From: Mesorhizobium loti
GTDB lineage: Bacteria > Pseudomonadota > Alphaproteobacteria > Rhizobiales > Rhizobiaceae
Assembly (NCBI RefSeq): GCF_013170705.1
Contig: NZ_CP033334.1
Location: 1 to 64,000, forward strand
Direction: 5' to 3'
Length of the DNA stretch: 64,000 nt
Below, in pieces: positions 57,479-64,000 of the stretch. The notes beneath the pieces are model-generated. The model did no database searches. It saw only the letters and a list, made by a program, of their open reading frames with translations, and was not told where the DNA came from. The position numbers were made by a program, and so were the translations under genes. Numbering within the stretch: the first letter of the stretch is position 1; every line of letters begins with the position of its first letter.

Positions 57479-58726
57479 CTATTTCAGCGCGGCGACCAGG
57501 CCGGCGTCGGGAAAACAGGTCGCGGCCTGGCCGTTCTTGGCCTGCCACTTGCCGATCGAGCGGCGGGTCTTGAAGCCGGGCAGGCCATCGGCGCTGCCGA
57601 CATCATAGCCCTTGGCTTCCAGCGCCCGTTGCAGGGCGGCAATATCGGAACGATGCAGATCGCCGACAGGCCCCCAGCTGCCGGAAAAATCCTGATCGCC
57701 ATGCGCGATGCGGTCGGCGCCATGGCCGATGAACAGTGCGTAGAGGTCGCTGGTGTTGTATTCCTTCAGCACGTAGAAATTGGGGGTGGCGATGAAAGCC
57801 GGTCCGCTGCGGCCGGCCGGCATCAGCAGGAAGCCCTCCGCCTTCAGCTCGCTCGCCGGAAACAGCTTGCCGCCGACGCGCTTGATGCCCATGCCGGCCC
57901 AGTCGGAGATCTTCTTGCCCTGATCGGGACCTTCCAGCGAGCAGGAGACGCTCTCGGGCACGGTCACCTCGAACCCCCAGCCCCGTCCCCTCACCCAGCC
58001 ATAATGGACGAGATAGTTGGCGATCGAGGCAAGCACGTCGGGCGTCGAGTTCCAAATATCGACGCGTCCGTCGCCATCGAAATCCACGGCATGCTTGAGA
58101 AAGGAGGTCGGCATGAATTGCGGCTGGCCGAGCGCGCCGGCCCAGGAGGATTTCATCGCGCCGACAGGGGCCAGCCCACGTTCGACGATTTCCAGTGCGG
58201 CCAAAAGCTCGGTGCGGAAGAAGTCCTTCTTCGTCGACATGAATGCCTTGGTGCCCAGCACCTCGAATGCGTCGTAGGGCATCTTCGCCGCGCCGAAACC
58301 GGTCTCGCGGCCCCAGATCGCCAGAACGATCTCGCCGGGCACGCCATAGCGCTTCTCGATCGCGGCAAGGGTCCTGGCGTTGGCCGCCTCGCGCGTGCGT
58401 CCACCCGACGTCACGGCGCGAACCGTCTTTTCGGCGAAATAGGCGCCGGGCGAGCCGAACTCGGCCTGATGCTGCTTCTGCGGCGTCTTCGGCTTCTCGC
58501 CGGGCATGACAAGGTCGGGCAGCTTCAGGTTGGGTTTTATGCCGTCGAAGGCGGCATCGAAGGTCTTCTTGGAAATGCCTTTGGCCTTGGCTTCGGGCCA
58601 GAGATCGTTCTGCAGCCACGCGCGGTACTGGTCGTCGATCCTGGCTGCCGAGACCGAGGTGGCGAGGAAGACACCGATAAGCGTAGCGACAAGGGCGAAG
58701 GTGATCGTACGAAGGAATGCAGTCAT
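57479..58726 (-). CDS. Lytic murein transglycosylase (MltB type) with peptidoglycan-binding domain
   Basis: 415 residues with a signal peptide (TITFALVATLIGVFLATSVSA). The SLT_2/MltB domain (about 25-330) has the catalytic Glu in AIWGRETGFGAAK and the family block GALGQPQFMPTSFLKHAVDFDGDGR. A peptidoglycan-binding domain follows (about 345-410, DIAALQRALEAKGYDVGSADG). It cleaves glycan strands forming anhydromuramic ends. ATG 58738 (MFAEMTAF) is an alternative start. It follows recR by 13-25 bp. Confidence 0.92.
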   Translation of the reverse strand: MTAFLRTITFALVATLIGVFLATSVSAARIDDQYRAWLQNDLWPEAKAKGISKKTFDAAFDGIKPNLKLPDLVMPGEKPKTPQKQHQAEFGSPGAYFAEKTVRAVTSGGRTREAANARTLAAIEKRYGVPGEIVLAIWGRETGFGAAKMPYDAFEVLGTKAFMSTKKDFFRTELLAALEIVERGLAPVGAMKSSWAGALGQPQFMPTSFLKHAVDFDGDGRVDIWNSTPDVLASIANYLVHYGWVRGRGWGFEVTVPESVSCSLEGPDQGKKISDWAGMGIKRVGGKLFPASELKAEGFLLMPAGRSGPAFIATPNFYVLKEYNTSDLYALFIGHGADRIAHGDQDFSGSWGPVGDLHRSDIAALQRALEAKGYDVGSADGLPGFKTRRSIGKWQAKNGQAATCFPDAGLVAALK

Positions 58727-58751
58727 TTCGGCAAACATCCCGCCAATTGCG

Positions 58752-59357
58752 TCAAAACGCCGTCCGCGAGCGCAGCGCGGCGGCCAGCGTGCCCTCATCG
58801 AGATAGTCGAGTTCACCGCCAACCGGCACGCCATGCGCCAGCCTTGTCACCTTGATGTCGAAGCCGGACAATTGGTCGGTGAGGTAGTGCGCGGTGGTCT
58901 GGCCCTCGACCGTTGCGTTGACGGCGAGGATGATTTCCTTGACCTCGCCGCCGGCGACGCGGTCGATCAGCGAGCGGATGTTGAGCTGATCCGGGCCGAC
59001 GCCGTCGAGCGGCGACAGCGTGCCGCCGAGCACATGGTAGCGTACGTTCATCGCCGCCGCGCGTTCGAGCGCCCAGAGATCGGAGACGTCCTCGACGACG
59101 ATGAGGGTGGCGGCATCGCGGCGCGGGTCCGTGCAGATCATGCAAGGATCCGACGTATCGACATTGCCACAGGTGGAACAGATACGCACCTTGTCGGCAG
59201 CCTCGCCCATGGCGGCGGCGAGCGGCGACAGAAGCTGCTCCTTCTTCTTGATCAGATGCAGTGCCGCGCGCCGGGCCGAACGGGGACCAAGCCCCGGCAC
59301 CTTGGCCAGGAGCTGGATCAGACGTTCGATCTCGGGACCGGCGATTCGCTTGGACAT
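58752..59357 (-). CDS. recR: Recombination protein RecR
   Basis: RecR is a ring-forming partner of RecF/RecO in gap repair. It is 201 residues: helix-hairpin-helix start [26 protein letters not shown], a zinc module [16 protein letters not shown] near residues 60-75, and a Toprim domain ([14 protein letters not shown]...[16 protein letters not shown]). Its ATG lies only 14 bp from repeat copy 5 (59371). It is normally next to dnaX-ybaB, but three genes, ybaB side included, separate it here. Confidence 0.96.
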   Translation of the reverse strand: MSKRIAGPEIERLIQLLAKVPGLGPRSARRAALHLIKKKEQLLSPLAAAMGEAADKVRICSTCGNVDTSDPCMICTDPRRDAATLIVVEDVSDLWALERAAAMNVRYHVLGGTLSPLDGVGPDQLNIRSLIDRVAGGEVKEIILAVNATVEGQTTAHYLTDQLSGFDIKVTRLAHGVPVGGELDYLDEGTLAAALRSRTAF

Positions 59358-59370
59358 CGCTCTGATCTAG

Positions 59371-59471
59371 AGCAATTCCAGGAAAAGTGCGAAGCGGTTT
59401 TCCGTCCGGAATTGCGTCAAAACGAAAAGCTGGAGCAGTTCGCCGTTTCCACGAAACGGTGAACTGCTCCA
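59371..59471 (-). repeat. Two-module palindromic intergenic element, copy 5
   Basis: Opposite orientation to the other two full copies: module A (GCAATTCC 59372-59379, GGAATTGC 59408-59415), linker, then module B, an 11-bp-arm hairpin at 59431-59471 (TGGAGCAGTTC / GAACTGCTCCA with CCGTTT/AAACGG inside). On the minus strand it reads hairpin, T-rich tract, module A, between the sleB stop and the recR start. Confidence 0.8.
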
Positions 59472-59550
59472 GGATTTTTCCGAGCGCCTTGGAACATCCG
59501 TGTCAGCGTATGGTCCGCCATGCCGCCACGCGAAGCCGTGGCGATGCGAA

Positions 59551-60543
59551 TCAGTTGACCTCGAGCGGTCGACTCTGGCTGGCGATCATCGCGCCGATGG
59601 CGTCGGTGTTCTCCGGCGTCGACTGGAACCCCATCGCCGCCTCTTGCGGCTCACCCTGAACCGAACTGATAACCTTTTTGTTCAAGGTTCCGCCGAACCG
59701 GGCGGCATCCGGTTCTTCCATCGGCTCCTGCATCGCGACCATCGTCTGCTTCACGGTCACACGCGCCGACTTCGCCGTGGGCACCGCGGCCGCGGTCACA
59801 TAGGTCTCTTGAACTGGAGCGGCCTTGGCCTTGGGCTGACGGGCCGGTTCCACAGAGGCGGTCATAAAGACTTGCTGCGCCGGAGCGACGCGGGACGTTT
59901 TGGCCGGAGGCGCCGGCTCGGCCGAGGCAACCATCGTCACCGGTGCGGCCGGCTTCACGATTTCGGACCCAGCCGAGGCAACCGCCACGGTCGGCTCATC
60001 GGGCAGCGGCTGCCAGTTACGGCCGCGCTTCTCATAGAAGGCATTGCCGCCGGCGACCATGGTGTAATGCATGTTCTTGTAGGGGAAGCGCAGGCCCGCC
60101 GTGTGGAAATACATGGTGTTCTTGAGCTTGGCCTTGCGCTCGCCCTTGAGCACGGCGTTGGCCGCTTCCTCGACATCGGGCATTGCGCGCGAATTCATCG
60201 GCCTGGTCATGACGCCCGGCGCGAATTGGCCCGGCTCGCCCACCACTTCGCAGATGGTGCTGCCATGCTGGCCGGAGCGCAGGCGGTTCATCACCACGGT
60301 GCCGACAGCGATCATGCCGTCGCGGCTCGACCTGTTGGATTCGAAGAACATCGCCCTTTCCAGGCATTCCCTGTCCTTCGGGGTGTGGCTGTAAGGCCGC
60401 GAGCTCAGGAAACTCGGCGTGATGGCATCGGTGAGGCCGGCGACGGACATGCCGTGCGAGGTTGTCTGGCTGCACGCAGCCAAAAACAGGGGAGACGTAA
60501 TGACGCCGAGCAACAGCGGCGTCTTCCATCGCGTGACGATCAA
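59551..60543 (-). CDS. Cell wall hydrolase (SleB-like) lipoprotein
   Basis: 330 residues. A lipoprotein signal ends at LFLAAC. The SleB/hydrolase_2 domain occupies about 55-165 (RECLERAMFFESNRSSRDGMIAVGTVVMNR...FHTAGLRFPY). The second half is Ala/Pro/Val-rich and low in complexity. It probably cleaves peptidoglycan at the cell envelope; in Gram-negatives this domain serves growth or division rather than spore germination. Start is TTG 60543 with GAGGG seven bases upstream. No upstream ATG fits the signal. Confidence 0.87.
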   Translation of the reverse strand: MIVTRWKTPLLLGVITSPLFLAACSQTTSHGMSVAGLTDAITPSFLSSRPYSHTPKDRECLERAMFFESNRSSRDGMIAVGTVVMNRLRSGQHGSTICEVVGEPGQFAPGVMTRPMNSRAMPDVEEAANAVLKGERKAKLKNTMYFHTAGLRFPYKNMHYTMVAGGNAFYEKRGRNWQPLPDEPTVAVASAGSEIVKPAAPVTMVASAEPAPPAKTSRVAPAQQVFMTASVEPARQPKAKAAPVQETYVTAAAVPTAKSARVTVKQTMVAMQEPMEEPDAARFGGTLNKKVISSVQGEPQEAAMGFQSTPENTDAIGAMIASQSRPLEVN

Positions 60544-60728
60544 CAGGTTACCCTCTCACTTCGATGCCCGCCCCCAGGCTGCGGCAAGAATGAGACACTT
60601 TCGGGCAAAATGATGGCCAAAACGTTATTAACAACGTACTGTTGCCGAAAAGGCACAATTTCGAGGCTTTCCAGATAGATCGAGCCATCATTTCACAAAA
60701 GCGATGACCGCTATCCCTTCGTTTCGCC

Positions 60729-60773
60729 GCAATTGTCCAGGGAAAACCGCGGCGCGCTTTTCCGGAAATCGCT
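60729..60773. repeat. Palindromic intergenic element, module A copy 6 (degenerate)
   Basis: GCAATTG...GGGAAAACCG...GCTTTTCC.GGAAATCGC keeps the pattern of module A with several changes. It ends inside the stop codon of the hypothetical gene at 60772. Confidence 0.5.
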
Positions 60774-61179
60774 ACCGCCCCGCCGCCATCGCGGCCGGCC
60801 GACCAGGCTCAAGCTCCTCGACTTTCTCGGAAAACAGGCCGCGCCTGAGGAACAACGCCCGCGCGTTCCTGGCCGTCGGCGCGATCTTTCCCGGCCAGTC
60901 GCTATCGATGAATTCGGCCTTGGTGAAATCGGGATTCGTCTCGGAAGCCGCCTCGAGGAATTCAGCGATTTCCAGCACGATCGCACGCTCCTCCTTCGAA
61001 AGCGCCGATGTGCCGGCCTCGATCGACGGGCGGTGCACGAAATCCTCGAACAAATAGAAATAGCCCTTGATGCCGACGATATCGACGCCGGCATCGCAAT
61101 CCGCGAGGATTTCCAGGATCTCGTAGATCCTGTTGCGGATACGCTGCTCGATCAGTCTTTCAGACGGCTCTTCGGTCAT
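60772..61179 (-). CDS. Hypothetical protein
   Basis: 135 residues starting MTEEPSERLIEQRIRNRIYEILE. It is soluble, with no signal peptide or membrane segment, and mostly helical by composition (acidic N-terminal half, basic C terminus RPAAMAAGR). I do not recognise the family. The C-terminal end and stop overlap a degenerate palindromic repeat. Codon usage matches the genome. It lies between ybaB and sleB and is probably a conserved hypothetical of this lineage. Confidence 0.7.
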   Translation of the reverse strand: MTEEPSERLIEQRIRNRIYEILEILADCDAGVDIVGIKGYFYLFEDFVHRPSIEAGTSALSKEERAIVLEIAEFLEAASETNPDFTKAEFIDSDWPGKIAPTARNARALFLRRGLFSEKVEELEPGRPAAMAAGR

Positions 61180-61254
61180 GGGCGCATCACCGCTGGCTCA
61201 ACTTTCGTGCACGCCGTTGCCCCAAAACCGCTGCACGGTTTTGGGCGCCATGCA

Positions 61255-61578
61255 TCAGAACGGCAGTTTCATTCCCGGCGGGATCGGCAGGCCTGATGTC
61301 AGCGCCTTGGTCTTTTCCTGCATGATCTGCTCGACCTTGGCCTTGGCGTCATTGTGGGCGGCAAGAATCAGGTCCTCAAGGATCTCGACATCGTCCTCCT
61401 TGAACAGAGACGGGTCGATCTTCAGCGACTTCATGTCGAACTTTCCGCTCAGCGTGACGCTGACCAGGCCGCCGCCGGCCTGGCCGACGGATTCGACCGT
61501 GGCGATCTCGTCCTGCATGGCCTGAAACTTGGCCTGCATTTCCTTCGCCTTGCCCATGAGGCCGAGAAGATCTTTCAT
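61255..61578 (-). CDS. ybaB: YbaB/EbfC nucleoid-associated protein
   Basis: 107-residue DNA-binding dimer that shapes the nucleoid. [29 protein letters not shown] at the start and [23 protein letters not shown] are standard. It lies 41 bp after dnaX, the usual neighbour, while recR is displaced. Confidence 0.96.
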   Translation of the reverse strand: MKDLLGLMGKAKEMQAKFQAMQDEIATVESVGQAGGGLVSVTLSGKFDMKSLKIDPSLFKEDDVEILEDLILAAHNDAKAKVEQIMQEKTKALTSGLPIPPGMKLPF

Positions 61579-61619
61579 GGTCCAATCCTTGGTTCTTGGT
61601 TTGTCAGGTTCTTGGTTTA

Positions 61620-63455
61620 TCAGGTCTCGTCGTCATCCGCCGGCGGCTCGACCGGCACTTCCGCCTCGGTCTCGTCTGCCTCCGGCGCATCGGGAATGCG
61701 CACGTCGATGATCTTGGCGCCCGGGAAACGCGCCAGTATGGCGGCCACGGCCGGATCGCTCCTGGCATCGAGGAAGGCATTTTCGCGCTTCGTCGATTCC
61801 ATTTCAGCCAGCGTCTGGCCGCCCTCTTCCTTGGACAGCGAGACAAGCCAGTTGCGGCCGGTCCAGGCGCGCAGTTTCGTTGTCAGATCGTTGAGCAGCA
61901 GCTTGGGCGCATCTTCGGTCAGGCTGACGTCGATGCGACCGGGTTCGATGCGCACGGGACGGATGCAGCGCTTGACCAGCACCTTTAGGGCGATGTCGCG
62001 TTGTGCGTCGGCGAGGGCAACGATGTCGGCCAGCGATTTCAGGGGTACCGGCGGCGTCTCCGGCGCCGGTTGGGGAGGGGCGACGAAAGCCACCGGCGCG
62101 GGCGTGGCCTCGACCAACCGCATGGTCTGCGCGCCACCGCCCTGTCCGGATGGCATGCGCGTTTGCGCGACCGCGCTGGCACCACCGCCATTGCCAGCAC
62201 CAGCGGGCGCCCCGTTTGGACGAGATGCGCCATTTTGAACCGGTCCCGCGCCCTCGAGCGATCTCAGCGCCTCGTCGAGCGTCGGCAGGTCGGCGGCATG
62301 CGCCAGCCGGATCAACACCATCTCGGCCGCGCTCACCGGCCGGTTCGAGGATTGCACCTCGGGAATGCCCTTGAGCAGCATCTGCCAGGTTCGCGACAGC
62401 ACCTTGACGGACAACGTCCTGGCAAAATCGGCGCCGCGCTGGCGCTCGTCCTGCGACAGCGAAGCATCATCCATGGCGGTCGGAACGAAACGCAGCCGGG
62501 TGACAAGGTGGTTGAACTCGGCAAGATCGGTCAGTACGGCGGCCGGATCGGCGCCGGTGTCGTATTGAGCGCGGAACTCGGCAAGCGCCGCCGCCACGTC
62601 GCCCTTCATCACATGTTCGAACAGGTCGACGATGCGGGCGCGGTCGGCCAGGCCCAGCATGCCCCGCACGGCCTCGGCACTGACGGAGCCGGCGCCATGG
62701 GCGATCGCCTGGTCGAGGATGGAGAGCGAATCGCGGGCCGAGCCTTCGGCGGCACGCGCGATCATCGCCAGCGCGTCGTCGTCGACCGAAATGCCTTCCT
62801 TGGCGGCGATCGAAGAGAGATGCGCTACCAGCGATCCGGCATCGATGCGCCTCAGGTCAAAACGCTGGCAGCGCGACAGGACGGTGATCGGAACCTTGCG
62901 GATTTCGGTGGTGGCGAAGATGAATTTGACGTGCGGCGGCGGCTCTTCCAGCGTTTTCAGCAGGCCGTTGAAGGCCTGCGTCGACAGCATGTGCACTTCG
63001 TCGATGATGTAGACCTTGTAGCGGGCCGACACCGGCGCATAGCGCACACGCTCGATGATGTCCCTGATGTCGTCGATGCCGGTGTGCGAGGCGGCGTCCA
63101 TCTCGATGACGTCGACATGGCGGCCTTCCATGATCGCCTGGCAATGCTCGCCGAGGACGGCAAGGTCGACCGAAGGCTGGTCCACGGTCGATGTCTTGTA
63201 GTTCAGCGCCCGCGCCAGGATGCGCGCCGTGGTGGTCTTGCCGACGCCGCGCACGCCGGTCAGCATCCAGGCCTGGGCAATGCGGCCGGTGGCAAAGGCG
63301 TTGGTGAGGGTGCGCACCATCGGCTCCTGGCCGACCAGTTCGGAAAAGTTCGACGGACGGTATTTGCGCGCCAGCACGCGATAGGCGGCGGCCTTTGCGT
63401 TTTCCGGGCTTTTTGGCTCCAGGCTTTTTGGCCCCGAATTTCCGGCTTCGCTCAT
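61620..63455 (-). CDS. dnaX: DNA polymerase III subunits gamma/tau
   Basis: Clamp-loader ATPase. It is 611 residues: Walker [14 protein letters not shown] near residue 62, Walker [11 protein letters not shown], and arginine-finger segment [10 protein letters not shown]. The usual four-Cys zinc module between these motifs is mostly gone: the stretch [20 protein letters not shown] has one Cys. The tail (about 400-611) is a variable tau-type region. Start ATG 63455 (MSEAGNSG); TTG 63473 is an alternative. No frameshift site for gamma is evident. ffs lies just upstream. Confidence 0.96.
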   Translation of the reverse strand: MSEAGNSGPKSLEPKSPENAKAAAYRVLARKYRPSNFSELVGQEPMVRTLTNAFATGRIAQAWMLTGVRGVGKTTTARILARALNYKTSTVDQPSVDLAVLGEHCQAIMEGRHVDVIEMDAASHTGIDDIRDIIERVRYAPVSARYKVYIIDEVHMLSTQAFNGLLKTLEEPPPHVKFIFATTEIRKVPITVLSRCQRFDLRRIDAGSLVAHLSSIAAKEGISVDDDALAMIARAAEGSARDSLSILDQAIAHGAGSVSAEAVRGMLGLADRARIVDLFEHVMKGDVAAALAEFRAQYDTGADPAAVLTDLAEFNHLVTRLRFVPTAMDDASLSQDERQRGADFARTLSVKVLSRTWQMLLKGIPEVQSSNRPVSAAEMVLIRLAHAADLPTLDEALRSLEGAGPVQNGASRPNGAPAGAGNGGGASAVAQTRMPSGQGGGAQTMRLVEATPAPVAFVAPPQPAPETPPVPLKSLADIVALADAQRDIALKVLVKRCIRPVRIEPGRIDVSLTEDAPKLLLNDLTTKLRAWTGRNWLVSLSKEEGGQTLAEMESTKRENAFLDARSDPAVAAILARFPGAKIIDVRIPDAPEADETEAEVPVEPPADDDET

Positions 63456-63558
63456 TCGCCCGTTAAGCTCCAAAAGGCCGCGCCCAAAGGCGCCGATTCC
63501 TGCGCATAGTCTCGCCCGCGCTGCAATGCGTCGTCAATGTCGCGAGGGGGGCCGATGA

Positions 63559-63660
63559 GGTGGGAGGCTGGAACAATGACCCGTTCCGGGCTCGTTAGGG
63601 CTGCTTCCTTCCGGACCTGACCCGGTTGGCGAGTGGATCGTCCACCACCAACCTCCCACC
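63559..63660 (-). ncRNA. ffs: Signal recognition particle 4.5S RNA
   Basis: 102-nt hairpin RNA, 5' GGTGGGAGG pairing with 3' CCTCCCACC. The tip carries the invariant bulge GTCCGGAAGGAAGCAG used to bind Ffh. It binds Ffh and directs inner-membrane proteins to the translocon. It lies about 100 bp upstream of dnaX, as in other alphaproteobacteria. Confidence 0.96.
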
Positions 63661-63664
63661 GTCC

Positions 63665-63692
63665 ATATCGGCAATTGCGCGATGAAATGCAA
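63665..63692 (-). promoter_or_regulatory. Promoter of ffs
   Basis: TTGCAT (63692-63687) and CGATAT (63670-63665), 16 bp apart on the minus strand, ending about four bases before the predicted RNA 5' end. Spacing to the start is slightly short. Confidence 0.45.
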
Positions 63693-63810
63693 GTGCGCAT
63701 GCGATTTGGCGCACCAAACCCTTAGAGGAACAATGATTCGCTTGCAGCCCTCTTGCCGCCGCTCTAGCGTCGTGAGTTCAAGGAAACCAAGAAAAGCAAG
63801 GGAAACGCCG

Positions 63811-64000
63811 ATGCTGCCGGGCCTGAAGGCCGGATTCATGCTGGATGCCCGGCTGGAAGCGGACAGCGAGCAGTTGATGTGGCTTGGGCTCTGCGAATTG
63901 CGGGTAATGAACGATCGCCGCTGGCCATGGCTGCTTTTGGTGCCGCAGCGGCCGGGCGCGGAGGAAATCCACGACATGACGCCGCTCGACCAGGCCATGC
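63811..64000 (+). CDS. HIT-family protein, 5' part
   Basis: The gene runs off the window; 63 codons are visible, from MLPGLKAGFMLDARLE to IHDMTPLDQAM. The segment MNDRRWPWLLLVPQRPGAEEIHDM is typical of HIT (histidine triad) proteins such as diadenosine tetraphosphate hydrolases; the catalytic HxHxH would lie beyond the end. CAAGGGA lies eight bases before ATG 63811. It is divergent from ffs-dnaX. Confidence 0.75.
   Translation, partial: MLPGLKAGFMLDARLEADSEQLMWLGLCELRVMNDRRWPWLLLVPQRPGAEEIHDMTPLDQAM

Overview
This window looks like the origin-proximal chromosome of an alphaproteobacterium of the order Hyphomicrobiales, most likely Mesorhizobium or a close relative. The evidence is high GC with strongly GC-biased third codon positions, an Irr-type Fur regulator beside fabA-fabB-fabI, a PraR/PhrR-type regulator between lnt and metK, the SRP RNA just upstream of dnaX, and rhizobial-type intergenic palindromic repeats. 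Nothing looks like a prophage, transposon, genomic island or CRISPR array. Almost all genes are intact chromosomal core or common accessory genes.

Layout. 1-4.2 kb: dnaA, dnaN, recF. 4.2-7.2 kb: a MoeB/ThiF-type E1 enzyme, a GNAT acetyltransferase, a D-2-hydroxyacid dehydrogenase and a secreted SH3 protein. 7.4-10.7 kb: irr, then divergent fabA-fabB-fabI for unsaturated fatty acid synthesis. 10.9-13.4 kb: an EAL protein with a degenerate GGDEF domain, and a convergent RsmC-like methyltransferase. 13.6-24.9 kb (minus strand): the transcription/translation cluster rimP-nusA-ylxR-infB-rbfA-truB-corA-rpsO-pnp, headed by a strong promoter and an attenuator-like rimP leader. 25.1-36.7 kb (minus strand): trmB, metK, praR, lnt, a VOC protein, corC, ybeY, phoH, miaB, plsC, rimI and tsaB, plus a small plus-strand gene at 25.1 kb.

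36.8-44.4 kb is the most distinctive block. A minus-strand group encodes an imelysin lipo- or periplasmic-type protein, Bfd, bacterioferritin, a di-heme CxxCH protein, a second imelysin and a Tat-exported DUF1513 beta-propeller. A flavoprotein reductase gene points the other way. The divergent promoter between the groups contains a perfect 21-bp palindrome matching the Irr (ICE) box, and irr itself lies in this window. This supports an iron- or heme-responsive uptake and storage module.

44.5-57.1 kb: gabT, an RND efflux operon with two adaptor lipoproteins and one pump, and a five-gene peptide-type ABC transporter operon (minus strand). 57.5-64.0 kb: a lytic transglycosylase, recR, a SleB-like hydrolase, a hypothetical gene, ybaB, dnaX, the SRP RNA ffs and the start of a HIT-family gene.

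At RNA/DNA scale the window holds six related copies or fragments of a two-module palindromic intergenic element (13.5, 17.7, 25.3, 57.4, 59.4 and 60.7 kb), two long GC-rich inverted repeats (44.4 and 54.2 kb), a terminator-like hairpin in the metK leader and 21-bp-spaced direct repeats before the GGDEF/EAL gene. I did not find a clearly new multi-gene system. The best candidates for novelty are the imelysin/di-heme/DUF1513 iron module and the leader RNA structures.
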